NCBI GenBank assembly: GCA_963920765.1
Contig: OY987248.1
Location: 13,116,539-13,180,538, forward strand
Source: Ulota crispa
Taxonomy: Eukaryota > Streptophyta > Bryopsida > Orthotrichales > Orthotrichaceae
Length of the DNA: 64,000 nucleotides
Direction: 5' to 3'
Part shown: positions 34,572-46,370 of the stretch, piece after piece
Layout of the letters: every line of letters starts with the position of its first letter
Position numbering within the stretch: the stretch's first letter is position 1
Made by a program: the position numbers and the translations under genes
Notes under the pieces: model-generated
Told to the model about the DNA's origin: nothing
Database searches by the model: none
Seen by the model: only the letters and a program-made list of their open reading frames with translations

Positions 34572-34898
34572 TTGTTAAATTTGTTAGGTCATTATCTTTT
34601 TGTTACAAAGGTAAATGTAAAGTACTTGAAAGGTATGGGATCTTGTAGCATGCAGAATATGGCGACAAGGTCTACTCTAGGTAGATACCAAGAGAAATTT
34701 TGGGAGTGGAATGTTACTGGGAAGTCCAAGGACAGTAGTGCATCCAAACAATTGAGGGCTTTAAGAAGAAAGTCTAGAACCAGAAATAAAATGGCTAACA
34801 ACGAATCACGCCCTTCTACAAATATTGATTCTATCAAAGTCTCAAATGGTCAAGTACCTAGAAGCAAAGAGAGGTTGCTGTTAATGAACAGTCACTAG
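34572..34898 (+). pseudogene. Possible first exon of the second CACTA gene
   Basis: A 108-codon frame whose second half is Lys/Arg/Ser-rich (KQLRALRRKSRTRNK), on the same strand as and upstream of the Ptta/En/Spm-like segment. Linkage to that gene is inferred from position only. Confidence 0.3.
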
Positions 34899-36215
34899 GT
34901 AGGCCACTGTCCATCCGTGATTGCAACAAAAGTGTTTGACTCAAGTAGGAAGACTCGAAGCGCCCAAGCACTGGGATTTGTAGATTTTAGAAACAATACA
35001 GGAAACCAGCAGTTCTGCATCGGCGTGATCTATTGATTATGCATATGACCGGTTTCATAGAATCAATGAGCAATCCGGCAAATCAAAATCCTACTACAAC
35101 AAGAAGTAAGTACTACCAAAATTGCCCTGCATATTATCACTTCATATATGGAAATTCATAGTAATTTGTAATTGATAGAGTAAACCATAACTTCATAGTG
35201 CAAGACTTCTGATATACAGGTGTCACTTTCAATACTATCGCATGTTCTTATAGGATAATCAAGGATGGAATGTGGTTGTACTTGTACAGTTTATGTCAAT
35301 ACAAATTGAAGTTATAAGTTCAAAGAATCTACGGTTTGTTGCAGTGGACAGATGGATTATAGTATTGAAGTAAAAGGCATCAAAAGCAGACATCATTGTT
35401 CAGCTTCATAAAATTACAATATAATAACATGAATTTATTAGTAGTGCATGGCAAATAGCTTCTAATAAAATCAAAAAAATCCTGTAGAAGCTCTGCATGT
35501 TAATTGACACATGAACCTTTATAGCGCAATGACGTTTGATTTTATTTTTCATTCATAATGTGTGTACATTTTTGGAAACTGTAAATAATTTAGTGCAGCT
35601 GCATCATTGCATTGACCTCATGTTTTTTTTCCAAGCTAAAAAGGAGCACCTAACGTATTGAGGTTGTGTATTCATGGAGAGTGCAAAGACAAGGAATTAG
35701 TCATCCCATTGCACCTGCTTCTGCTTTGTTAGGACGCCCGTCTGTAGAAGTTGGTGATGAGATATGTTTTATAGCAATTTCTGAGATGAACTCCGTCAGA
35801 ACGTCAAGTCAAAATGCATGCCATATCAATGTAGATATTCTGAATGACTTGTAATTGTACCGGTAGGGCAACTTGTAGCACCACCTACTCATGCAAGGAA
35901 ATGTATTTGTGTATGTGAAATTGTTATAAATTGCTAGGAAATCTGATGTATACATGAATTTGTCCAAACATGGTGATTATTTGGTTGTACTGCTATTAAG
36001 TGGGACATCAGTAGTGTAGATGGTAGTGAAAAGTCTTAGAGTAACAGTAATGAAGGCACATATGAAATTTTGCAATCTCCAAAATGGATGATTCTCTAAG
36101 CATAATAAGCTTGAAGAATGGTTGAAGACATGGTTGCCCACATAACAATTTTTGTACATTGCACTAAACCATTTCAACCTACTAACTAGACATTATGATG
36201 AACTTTCAAATGCAG

Positions 36216-37427
36216 CGTGATGAGCGAGTAGACCTGCAAATGCCATTTCCAACAACTCTACAATTCTTGACTGAACAACGTCAATCTATGTGCGATGCAA
36301 GCAAAGTGATTGAGACATCTACCAATATTGACAAACATGAACCAATACATGTCAATGACGGGGTACAGCAGTAGTTGGAACAAGCAGTGCAGCCTAGAAA
36401 CAAAGGACCAAAAGAGGTCATGCATGCCAACACCAAAGCGGACAAATATAGGCAGAGGAGGAAAGCTGTCTCTCTCAAAGAGAAAGAAGGTGACAGACGT
36501 CCCCGAAAGGGAAAAACTTGGAACAAACTCACAATTGACAAATACACAGAAATACCTTACGGCCCTAGTGTGTATGACTTGCAAAAAGAGATTAAGTTAC
36601 TTTTTTTATCAATGGACCGTGCCATCCAAAACATAAAAAATTAGCACCTTCAAGAATGTTTACAATGAATTGCAAACATAAATTTGCAGACGTGGGAGTA
36701 TGACTTTCCCATGAGGTTTGAATGCATTAAGGACGTTGTGGCAAGAGCAATTAGTCTAAGGCGTGCGAACTATTGGCAGATGATGGAAGACAAAAAACCA
36801 AGACCACTTGAAGTCAGTGATCATTTGTGGAACTTGCTAGCTTTGGAATTGGAGGACCCCAAAAAAATCAAAAAATCTCATGATTGTCGCAAAGCAAATG
36901 CTAGCCGCATCAACTTTAGGAGATGCGGTTCCTTTGAGGAGGTTGGTGTGCAACACTAACTAATCGATGAACTCAGGAGGTCTTCTGAACCCAAAGATAT
37001 TGAAGCCAAAATGAGGCAAGACAAAGATTATGGAGAGCGTTCAAAAAAGAAGAGAGTTTTTGACATAGTAATGCATGCAAGAAAAGATCCGGTGGCATTT
37101 TCTCCAGTAGTGGTCTAGAGATCCGAAGCAACAATAGACAGTTACGTGGAAGGAGGCCAAAGCACAGGTACAATTGCTAGACTCTTTGGATCACAAGAGC
37201 AACCTCATATCGGTCATGTGGTTGCTACAGGATTACTAATGCAGAGTACAACAACCCCCGTGAAGCAAATCTATACAATCGAAGAAGTGATAGGACATCC
37301 CTATGTTTTAGACAAGATGCACCAATTGGCTGCAATGGAGGCTTTTCAAAAAAACAAGTCCAACGGCAATGGTATACTAGAGATTCCAAACGTTAGCAAT
37401 GGCATCGATGAAGGCGGAAGTCATTGA
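36216..37427 (+). pseudogene. Ptta/En/Spm-type second CACTA gene (Transposase_24-like), broken
   Basis: One plus-strand frame runs from an AG at 36215 to 37427 with in-frame stops near 36372, 36642, 36957 and 37117; the second may instead mark a short intron ending at 36689. Visible blocks: a basic region (KADKYRQRRKAVSLKEKE), WEYDFPMRFECIKDVVARAI, RRANYWQMMEDKKPRP, then HDCRKANASRINFRRCGSFEE and LDELRRSSEPKD-like sequence. The arrangement of a W-rich motif, then KANRxN and then a Ser-Phe turn is that of the plant Ptta/En/Spm transposase-associated family. The role in TNPA-like proteins is binding of subterminal repeats. Confidence 0.6.
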
Positions 37428-38303
37428 GAAACATAGAAGCAAAAGCGCGGCATGTTGCTACATTGTCATTGTACATGTGACAAAGGGGAGCCGAGATTAA
37501 TTCCAAATGGCATGAGGTGTACAAGCGCAAGAACTATCCAAAGATATTTGAAATTTGTGGAGGGAATGCAAAGTCTACTGCAAACTTGCAAAGAATAAAA
37601 GGTTTTGTTGCAATGTTGAGAGTGCAGGTTTTGTGAAGTGTTTGTCATACATATTGTGTGTGTATGTTTTGTTTATGTGTGGTGGCCTTCTTTATAGTAA
37701 GTACATTGTCTTATTAATTTTGCAATGTTTTGGAATTGGTGTTTCTAAGAAAAGCAGGTCTAAGAGATGCAGGAAACCGTGAGTTTATACTGTCGACATA
37801 ATCAAAAGTATAGAAAACAAAATCTCCTTTGTATTAGTGTTGTTATTTGTTTAATTGTAGTGCTGTTATTTATTATGTATTACAGAATGTTCTGATTTTT
37901 GGAAGTTCCAGATTCATTACTATTGGGAATGCATGTTTTATCCATATCATGACAAGGACCCAAAGTCAAGTATGTGGAGCTTCTAGTACAATCTTGATGA
38001 ATACTATGTGCTATAAACTTAATCATGTCTAAATTACTTATAATTATATCTTACAAACAATAAGTACTGATATATTCATTTTCAAAGTTTCCTTGAATGT
38101 GTACAAACTATTATGACATTGATGTTGGCATTTTGTTCAAATCCGTGGGAGTCGATTGCGTGGTCTGGGAATTTGAATAGAATAACATAGAAAGAAATTG
38201 CCAAAGCGACTATAACATGTAAATACAAAATTTATAACAGGAAGTTGGACTTCGTATTACAAAATAATCAGTTGATCTTATAGAAGAGATACAATGAGTG
38301 CGT
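37428..38303. other. Spacer, probable right-hand flank of the CACTA element
   Basis: AT-rich and without a gene. TAGTG words occur (for example near 37858), but none is preceded by a recognisable CTTGTAGTG-type terminus. Confidence 0.4.
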
Positions 38304-40447
38304 TGTCCTAATGGAGATATCTTCATCATATGGATACTTGTTATTTATTTATGTTTGTATTGATTTCAATAAATCAATAGTTGAGGCAAAATGAGTGGTC
38401 GTGGTGAGGACCACGGTTTGGTGACAGCGCAGCGGCTATAGATTTCAATGCGCTGCACTGTCTTGTCACATGCACAGCTCAGGGGGGTAGGTAGCGGGTT
38501 GGCTGGGCCAATTTCCTGCCTCACTAGCTGCCAAGCCGTGAGCCGCTATCACCGCTCGACGAGTTCGATGGGATTCGAACCCGGACCAGCGGGTGGCCAG
38601 AAACGACCGCTTCTCCAACCAACCAAGTTCACGACTTGATGACTGAAGATAAACGTTTGACGCTATTATATGCTCGCAAAGGCACGTGGCCACTTTACGA
38701 TGGTGTTTATTTTGTAACTTAATCATTTTCATATGTTTATTTAGATATTTTGGAAGGCTCATATATTTTACCTTTGTTTGAATAAAAATACTAAGGATTT
38801 AGAAGTGAATGAGAAATGTGTGAAAAGAAAAAAGATTTGACATCTATGGTGGGGTTAGGATAGGGAGGAGCATGGGCTGATGTGCCCCACCTCCCTACCT
38901 TAGATAGAGTCGAAATTATGAAAAAAAAGATTCTTTAGTTGTTGGAAGTTAGTATATGAGTGTTGGTGGGAAGAAGGGGAAAAATCCCAAAACTTTGATG
39001 TGAGATTTATTTTTGTGTATACATGATTTTGAATTGAAATTTGAGGAAATTGTTCCTTGTGTGATTACCTTTTCAAAATAAGTTTGCAAGTTTTATTTGG
39101 AGTTGTGATGCAAAAGTTATGAGTGTTTGAATTTTGGAGTCAAAAAGCCAAACTATGAAGAAAGGCTGAGACTTTGACAAGCCATAACTTATGATTTGTA
39201 TATCATTTTGTAGCAAGATTTGAAAAAAGTGTTTATCTTAATATTGGCTTTCTAGAAGGTCCTTAAACTTGAGATTTGAAGCTTGGACGAGAAAGTTATG
39301 GAAGTGTGAAGGTTTGGAGGTGGCTGCCTTTTTGTTAAGAGAAGGGCAAGACTTTGAAGAGTTACAACTTTTGGACAGTATGAGATTTTCTTCTCAAATT
39401 TTTAGAAATAATAGTTTGTTGTCATAGCTTTTTGAATTGTCTTTAACCATTTCATTTGGAGTTTTATTGAAGAAGTTATAGTGGATAGAAGTTAGAGGTT
39501 TGGGTGCTCTCTAAAGAATTGAGACCCACACTTTGATTGACTAGAGCTTTCGGATAAAGTTTTATTTTGAAATGAAAATTTTATGAATTATAGCCAATGA
39601 TATCATCTTTCTAAATTGATATCATGTTTCTATGGGTGACGTATAGAACAAAAGTTATAGAGGTTTATAGAGGCAGTGTTTAGTTTGTAAGGAGGAAGAA
39701 GAGCCTCTACTTTGAACCCGCATAACTTTTGGACAGTAGCTTAAATTGAGTTGAAATTTGAACAAATGTTAAAAGGTTAAAAGAGCTTTTCAAATTGCTA
39801 TTGCACTTAGCATTTGGATCCTTGAGCCATCTGTGGCACTAAATAAAAGGTCGCAGCTTTTCTAGAATTTGTTATTTGTGATTTTCCCCATTGTTTTTAT
39901 TAAAACATGAAGACATGAAAACTTGAAGATCTGAAGATATGAAGATTTCAAGAGGAATGTTTTGGGTTTATTTTTTATGTATGTGTGGGATGTGGTTTTG
40001 TTATTTCTAGCCGGTTTTGGAAGCTCGTTTGTCAATTTATTTCCATTCTGTTTTGTAAACCTTGTTACGGGCAGTTTGGGTTAAACCAAACTTAACCCCA
40101 TTTATTGTCGTGGTGATGAAGTGGGATTGATCACCCACATGGTCGAGACTTGCTCTGTTCTCACGATCCGGAGTTTTGGCCAGCAGATCGTGAATTCGAT
40201 TTTAGGATCCCGTCATATGGACGGCAGCTTGTGTCTGCTGTCTCGATCTACCCGTCCCGTATCCAGTGGGCTCTTATCCCTATCTTGACCCTTATATCCT
40301 TAAAGCGAGCCATAGGATATGTTAACGGAAGACTGAAGACTGAAGATTTGAAGAGAAAATAAAGATTAAAGACGATTTTAATCGGCAACGCACGATTGCA
40401 GCAAGACACCCTGCGTGTTTCCAAGGCGCGCTCCTCTCAACCCAACA
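38304..40447. mobile_element. LTR-retrotransposon remnant: solo-LTR-like element, copy 2
   Basis: 2144 bp, TG to CA, flanked by the direct repeat GCGT. It is the inverted counterpart of 14496-16639, identical in length. The core is nearly identical by eye, while the outermost few dozen bases are noticeably more different. It contains the same tRNA-derived segment (B-box inverse at 38570-38581). An AATAAA-type signal lies near 40359 in this orientation. It has no retroviral-type genes. The age appears recent. Confidence 0.75.
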
Positions 40448-40451
40448 GCGT

Positions 40452-42961
40452 ATTGGATTTTAAATGTTTTTGTGAAAACCATGGTTTTCCCATACTCAGC
40501 GTATATAGAGTGCGACCAATGAAAATATGTGAACCGTATGTATTGAAGCCTTGCCTCAACAATTCAGGGTTCAAAGCTTATGTTTGTGTTTAAGATAGTA
40601 CAATATGTACTATTAATAAAATAATGTTATTTAATATTAAAACTTCCATATGTATGAAGAATAAAACCATATACCGTAGTAGTTTTTAAATAAAGCGAGA
40701 AAAAATACTAGTAGACGGTCAATAATACTAAAAATATGACGGTGCATATTCACTGAAATCAAATGTGCTACTGATGTATGGCACCATACATCTATTTTCA
40801 CGTGTTAATTTCTGTATAGCCACATGACCTAACAAGAAAAGAATGTGATGTGGCAGTCAAAGAGAATCGCAAGAGATGTTCTAATATTAGTGTATCTCAA
40901 ATTAGAAGAAACCAAAAAATGTACATGAAATCCCGGCGTTTTTGAGCGAATGCTATTCTAGTAATGATTGAATAAAGTTAGGCTGTTTATATGGCTCAAA
41001 AATTACGAAGTAGATGAAACTGGAATCCAACATGTCTGGAATTTTCCAACTTCTTTTGACACAGTTACAAAGCTGAGGGTGACGTGGAAGGCCGACCAAA
41101 TTGACCACAAAATTGACGAACTTCTACCAATACTGTGACCAAAACAAGGTGGCTGAATTGATAGCGTCATTGATAACATTCTCTTGGTTTTTGTTAATTC
41201 CGTCATTGCGTTTCTGGTAGTGCAAACCCTAAACCCTAAAAACTATTTGAGGTAGCCATTCCAACATACCACCTTGACTTCTTTTTGCAGTAATAGATCC
41301 CCAAATTGATCCATTCCCTCGCTCTTTTGATCAAATCACTTGAACAATCAGCCCTAGTTTGATTATGTAGCAGTCTCATCAACTACAAAGTAAAGATACT
41401 AAAATCGTTAGGACTCAATCCAATCTCCAACACCAACTCCCTTATATCGAAAGCAAATCATCTATTCATACTTTGGTTGGCAAGTAATAAAAAAATCCCT
41501 TACAAGGGAGCTTGGCTCTTGTAGAAAAATTGATCGCTTCAAAGATCTATTATACATCTCCCAATGAAAACACTCTCCAACAAAGTACATGAAGAAAATA
41601 GTGTCCTCTCTACCATAGTGTACAAAGACTTAAATGGCAACAAGTTGGGTTTGCAAAGCATAGTGACACTCTAGTGCCTTGGTGCACTCAAATTAACATA
41701 GACACACCCATTCCTGAGCGGCTCCCAATTTCATATCCTAGATTTGAGGGTTTCACCATACACTATTGAATTTAAAGTGGAGCTGTGTGCTCCTTACACA
41801 TGTGAGTCCTACCACATGTCAGTTGCTAAGCTGGTTTGGGAGGGTTGGGATTGGGACCGTCAAGTGCCGTTATAGGAACACATTCAAGCAATTTCAATGT
41901 TAGTCTACAATTGCTTTTAGGGGCCTATGAATTGTAACTTTGCCCTATAATAAAAGATATTCCACAATACTTTTTTCCACAAAATTGACATTCAATGATA
42001 GCTTATTGAAATGCTAACCCTAAAAAAAAAATCATGAATTTTCCGAGACCTTGCAGAACCCCAACCCTTGAATGCTTGGGTATGGGTCTGTTTACCTTAA
42101 TTTCTTTTGTTCCATGGAAAAAAGTTCCTACTAACCTTAATATTTTGGAGCCTTTGACCATGTGGTAATACAATAGTGCTTAGCTAAGATTAAGGGTTTT
42201 GTACAGAAATACGATTCATCTTAGGAAAAAATCAATTATAGCCAAGCTTCTCCAATACACAATAGGGACAGTAAGTGAATGGGACAGGGACAACAAGAAT
42301 TATTCTTTGAGGGATTCATCTTAGCCAGGCACTATTGTACCTCTAAATCCTTCAACATGTATAGGCCCATTTTGCAAGTATATTTGAATTAGATGTTTTA
42401 TTCTTATTTTCTAAAAATGTGAAAAAAATTCATGTCTAATATAAAACAAACACCATCGTAGGGGTCTATTATAGTATGAAACATATGACATAAACCATAG
42501 TTATATCATATTGTAATTAAAAAATTAGTTGTCCTCAACAAACGGCCCAAGGTTCAACTTGTTACATAATATTCAAACTTTAGAACATTTTAAATTAATA
42601 AATTTGAGTAATAATTAAATTGAGTAAATTTCATTTCATTAGTTGGGTTTGGTTTCAAAAAGTACTAATTTCTAATAAAACTCAAATTTAGAGCAAGGAA
42701 TTTGATGTTGTCAAGTACATTTAAAAGCAACTTTTGGCATTTGTCTATTTAGCATCTTTTTGTGTAGGAATAAAAAATAAACCCTCATTGAAGAGCTTAT
42801 ATCACCAAGACCTGCACACACACGCTTAAATAATGCTGCTTATAAAGAATTTAGATGAATAGCATCCATTTTCAATTTAAACTAGGCTTAGTTGATCATT
42901 TGCAAACCATTTTGTGGTTGCAACAACCTTTAAGACTTAGCAAAATTTCAAGTTTTATAGA
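40452..42961. other. Gene-poor DNA with one dispersed repeat
   Basis: About 41700-42110 is the inverted homologue of about 17440-17850. Two telomere-like units (AAACCCTAAACCCTAAAAA) occur at 41224. No coding region is seen. Confidence 0.5.
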
Positions 42962-43903
42962 TTAACCTCTAAAGTACTATGACTATGTTTCACCAAAAAA
43001 ACACTCAAAATGGGTCAATTTGATAGTAAAGGCAAAAACAATTGAAAATGAAATCTTGGTACAATTTATTGTGGGATCTAGTAGTACACTACTATATTAG
43101 TACACTACTATAATATGTTGTAATAAAAAGATGAAAGATCTTTACCGCACAAATTGTAAGATTATAAGGTTTAAAGTGAGAAACTAATTTTCTTAGGGAC
43201 ATTCAAATTCTAGGCAACTCTAGTTTGAGGAGGTTTTTGCACCATTGGATTTCACTTTTTTTATTATAATTTTTCAAATTTATTTTCACAATAGAGCTGG
43301 TCATATGCATAAAAAAATTCATGTCTTTTGAACTAGGGAACACGTACAAAAAAAAATACAAAACTAGCTTCAAGAAAGTTCTCATACAAAGTTGGTTTTT
43401 CAACAATTTTAGCATTCACATACAATGATCTTTTGAGAATGTGAATGGGGGAGGTTTAGATTTTAGCTAGCTTTAGAGGAGGAAAAAAAATGAAATCAAC
43501 CAAAAATTGTGACTTTGACAAGCTTGATCAACTTAGGGCCACTTCTAACAAAGCCAAAGTAAAGGGCACTAAGCAAAAACAATTGCCTTCATGGAATGAG
43601 GTTGGGTCAGATTTGAGAAGGAAATATCTTTGTTCTTCAACTTTTGGGCAAAATCTTGGAATTTTATTTGTAATAAAAAAAAACATAGCTCAAGTTGCCC
43701 CTTGAGCAAACAAAGCTACATACTCCATCATAACTTTTTTTCTACAAATCAAAATGACATAAGAATTGTTGCATTGAAAATCCACACATTGAACAGTTCG
43801 TTAAAAGATTTGTGAAATTTTATTTATTATTTTACAAGTACTTGCCTGCCCAAAAATTGCTTTGTTACCTAAAAAAAACATTGTTCAAGACTTTAGGGGT
43901 TAA
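42962..43903. mobile_element. TTAA-type MITE, group D (0.94 kb), copy 1
   Basis: TTAA-CCTCTAAAGTACTATG at the left and CAAGACTTTAGGGG-TTAA at the right, 942 bp. It matches the element at 53724-55318 once the nested insert there is removed: same length and the same near-terminal word CTGCCCAAAA before the right end. No coding region; the poly-A/T runs are typical. Confidence 0.85.
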
Positions 43904-45456
43904 ATATAATCCTTAATCTATGAATTATACCTCTCTACCAGTTATCCATCTTATCACTTGACTTACCAAGATTTCAAACCTAGTCATGTTCCTTTGCAAA
44001 ATTTGGTTCACTTTCCAATCTTTTTTGTAACAAAAAAAATGGATTCCTCACAATGGTTTCAAAAAATATTCAATTGATTTTTTTATCATATTTTTAAACT
44101 TCTCATGCAAGAAGACCCAATTGCATCCATGCTTGTAGTCTTTGCATTGCATTAGATTTGTAAAAACTTTTTGATTCTTGTTGGAAAAAAATGTAATTTT
44201 TCATGAAGAAACTTATGCTCTCTCATACAATATCATTTTGAGAAAAATTTGTTTTTCTTGTAACTACAATGCAATTATGGCCAAAGCTAGCACCTATTTT
44301 TATTTTGCACTTTTTGACAACTAAAAACACACTCATTCTTGTGGCACATAATTCCACGACTAATCATTTATCAAATTGTCAAAAAACACATTGCAAAAGC
44401 GCCATGACTTAGCAAATTGAAATGTATGGGTTTTACAAAGGCATTTACTCATAATGATTTCCCTTACACAAGGTTTTTTGAGGTTATTGAGAAAATCCCT
44501 TTGGTGTGGGATATTGAGATTTTTTTAACATTTCTTTACCATCCATTCAAACATAGCAAAACTATTTGATATCTTGGCTTCTATATATTCCATGCAATTT
44601 CAGAAATCGCATATGTAAAAACAAAGGCTTCTAATGTCAAAGCCCATGCTCAAATTCTCAAATTATAATGTCTTTAAAAGATTTGTAAATTATTTTCCAA
44701 TTATTAAAAATTGCACATTTGAGTTCTTCCTTATGCAAAATTGTGGCTTAACATTTTTCAACCAATTACAAATTCTACAAATTATCTTGTCTTTTAAAAT
44801 ATGCATCTACAAAAATGTACAATTGTATAAGCCTTCATTTTTATGGGACTTTTGATACAATAGGTTTCAACCACCTGGAATATGCTTGTCACTACTATCA
44901 TCAAACTATCGTATTGTGTTCCTAATTATGTTTCCAAGTTCAAGGTAATTGTTTGTGATGTTGAGAAGGTTGCTTTTAATATGGTAATTATTCAAATTTG
45001 CAAATAATTGTGGTAATTTCTATAGGATTATAGTGCTAAAAGAAATTACTTGGATTTTGATATTATTCTTCTGCATTGCAAACTTTATATATATATTCAT
45101 GGATGGATTTACTTGGCCAAATAAAATTTCACCATTACTCATATTAACATGCTTTTAGAATTTAACCTGCTTTAGGAATTCATGTGGTCTTTTTGGTTAG
45201 TCAATGTCCACAAAAACTTCCAACAATACTCATGTAAATAGATTAATCTACTCATGAATGCATGCTAATATGAAACTACAAGAAAAAAATGAGTTACAAA
45301 ATATAGATGGTAACAAATATATAGATAACCTGCATTTCCATTTTAGCACTTTTCTTGCTTACATTCTTCGTTATATGTTAGAATTCTCTATTTTTTGCAT
45401 TTCTCAAATTACTCTTTGCATTTAGAGCAAGGCATTATAGAACTCTAAGAATTGTC
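43904..45456. other. AT-rich spacer, no gene
   Basis: Open frames are short and Phe/Lys-rich from base composition. No structure noticed. Confidence 0.5.
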
Positions 45457-46370
45457 TTAACCCCTAAAGGACCATGGTCTTTATTTTGTCAAAAGACACG
45501 CAAAACTGCCACTTCTATGGCAAAGAGTAAATGTTTTTGAAAATTGGTCTTTTTGCATATCTGACCGTAGGATCTTGTACAAGACTAGTATGAGAATGTG
45601 TCATACAAAACTCAAGAACTTTGACCAAATAAATTGGAAGCTTTCTGCATTCAAAGTGTAAAAAACAAGGTTTTTTTGCACCTTGCATGACTAGATTATT
45701 TAACTATGAACTTTTTTGATTTAAAATTTTTGCACCACAGAGTTTGGAACTCTATTTTATTGTGGGGAGAAGCTGAGTTGGCAATTTTGGAACAAAAAAT
45801 AAAACAAAACATTCTTAATTTTCATTCTTAAAAAAAACATTAGGTAGAAGAAGGTATGAAATTGAACAAAAACTTAAATTGTTAATAACCCTGCAATGGA
45901 ATTGAATCGCAATAATCCCAAAAATAAGATTGTTCTAGAAAGCAAACTTCAGCCTTTCCAATAGTTTTTTGAATAAATGTTAAATTTGCATTCAAAATGA
46001 AGTGTATAAGTTATTTTTTCCAAAATATGCTTGAATTGCCCAAAAAACAAGATTGTCCATAACTTTCTCATAACTAGTCCAAATAGAATGAATCAAAGCT
46101 TTGGATGTAGACAAAGATATGATCTATGAGAAAAAAAAATCAAGTTTTTGTAGATTTATTTTTGCTGCCCAGACTCTCCAAGTTTGTGCTTGTTTGGGCA
46201 TAACTTTTGCTTCCTAGCATTGATTGGAATAAAAATTAGATTCCCCAAAAGCTCATGTGTTTTCCTATCTTCAAAAAAAATTCAAAAAATATGAACAAGA
46301 ATTGACGTTGTAAGTACTTGCCCAAAATCCCATTTGTCCCCTGTAGGGACAATAGTCTTTTAGGGGCCAA
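45457..46370. mobile_element. TTAA-type MITE, group C (0.92 kb), copy 1
   Basis: TTAA-CCCCTAAAGGACCATGG at the left and AGTCTTTTAGGGG-CCAA at the right, 914 bp, the right-hand TTAA being altered by two bases. It is inverted relative to 51009-51953; internal shared words include GACCGTAGGATCTTGTA near one end and TTTGGGCA near the other. Related at lower similarity to group D. Confidence 0.85.

Larger units (their letters stand above)
23756..37427. mobile_element. CACTA (En/Spm-like) transposon remains, two divergent genes
   Basis: A minus-strand tnp2-type transposase (29913 to 23756) and a plus-strand Ptta/En/Spm-type gene (34572 or 36216 to 37427) diverge from a central 4.6-kb non-coding region. 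Both gene types are standard CACTA cargo. Terminal CACTA repeats were not found, so the true ends lie outside this interval, left of 23.7 kb and between 37.4 and 38.3 kb. Both genes carry several in-frame stops, so it cannot make its own transposase. At least two smaller elements have inserted in it (25082 and 27369). Confidence 0.75.

Noticed and set aside
41224-41243. Telomere-like AAACCCTAAACCCTAAA
   Set aside because: Only two units, inside ordinary intergenic DNA; too short for an interstitial telomere array.
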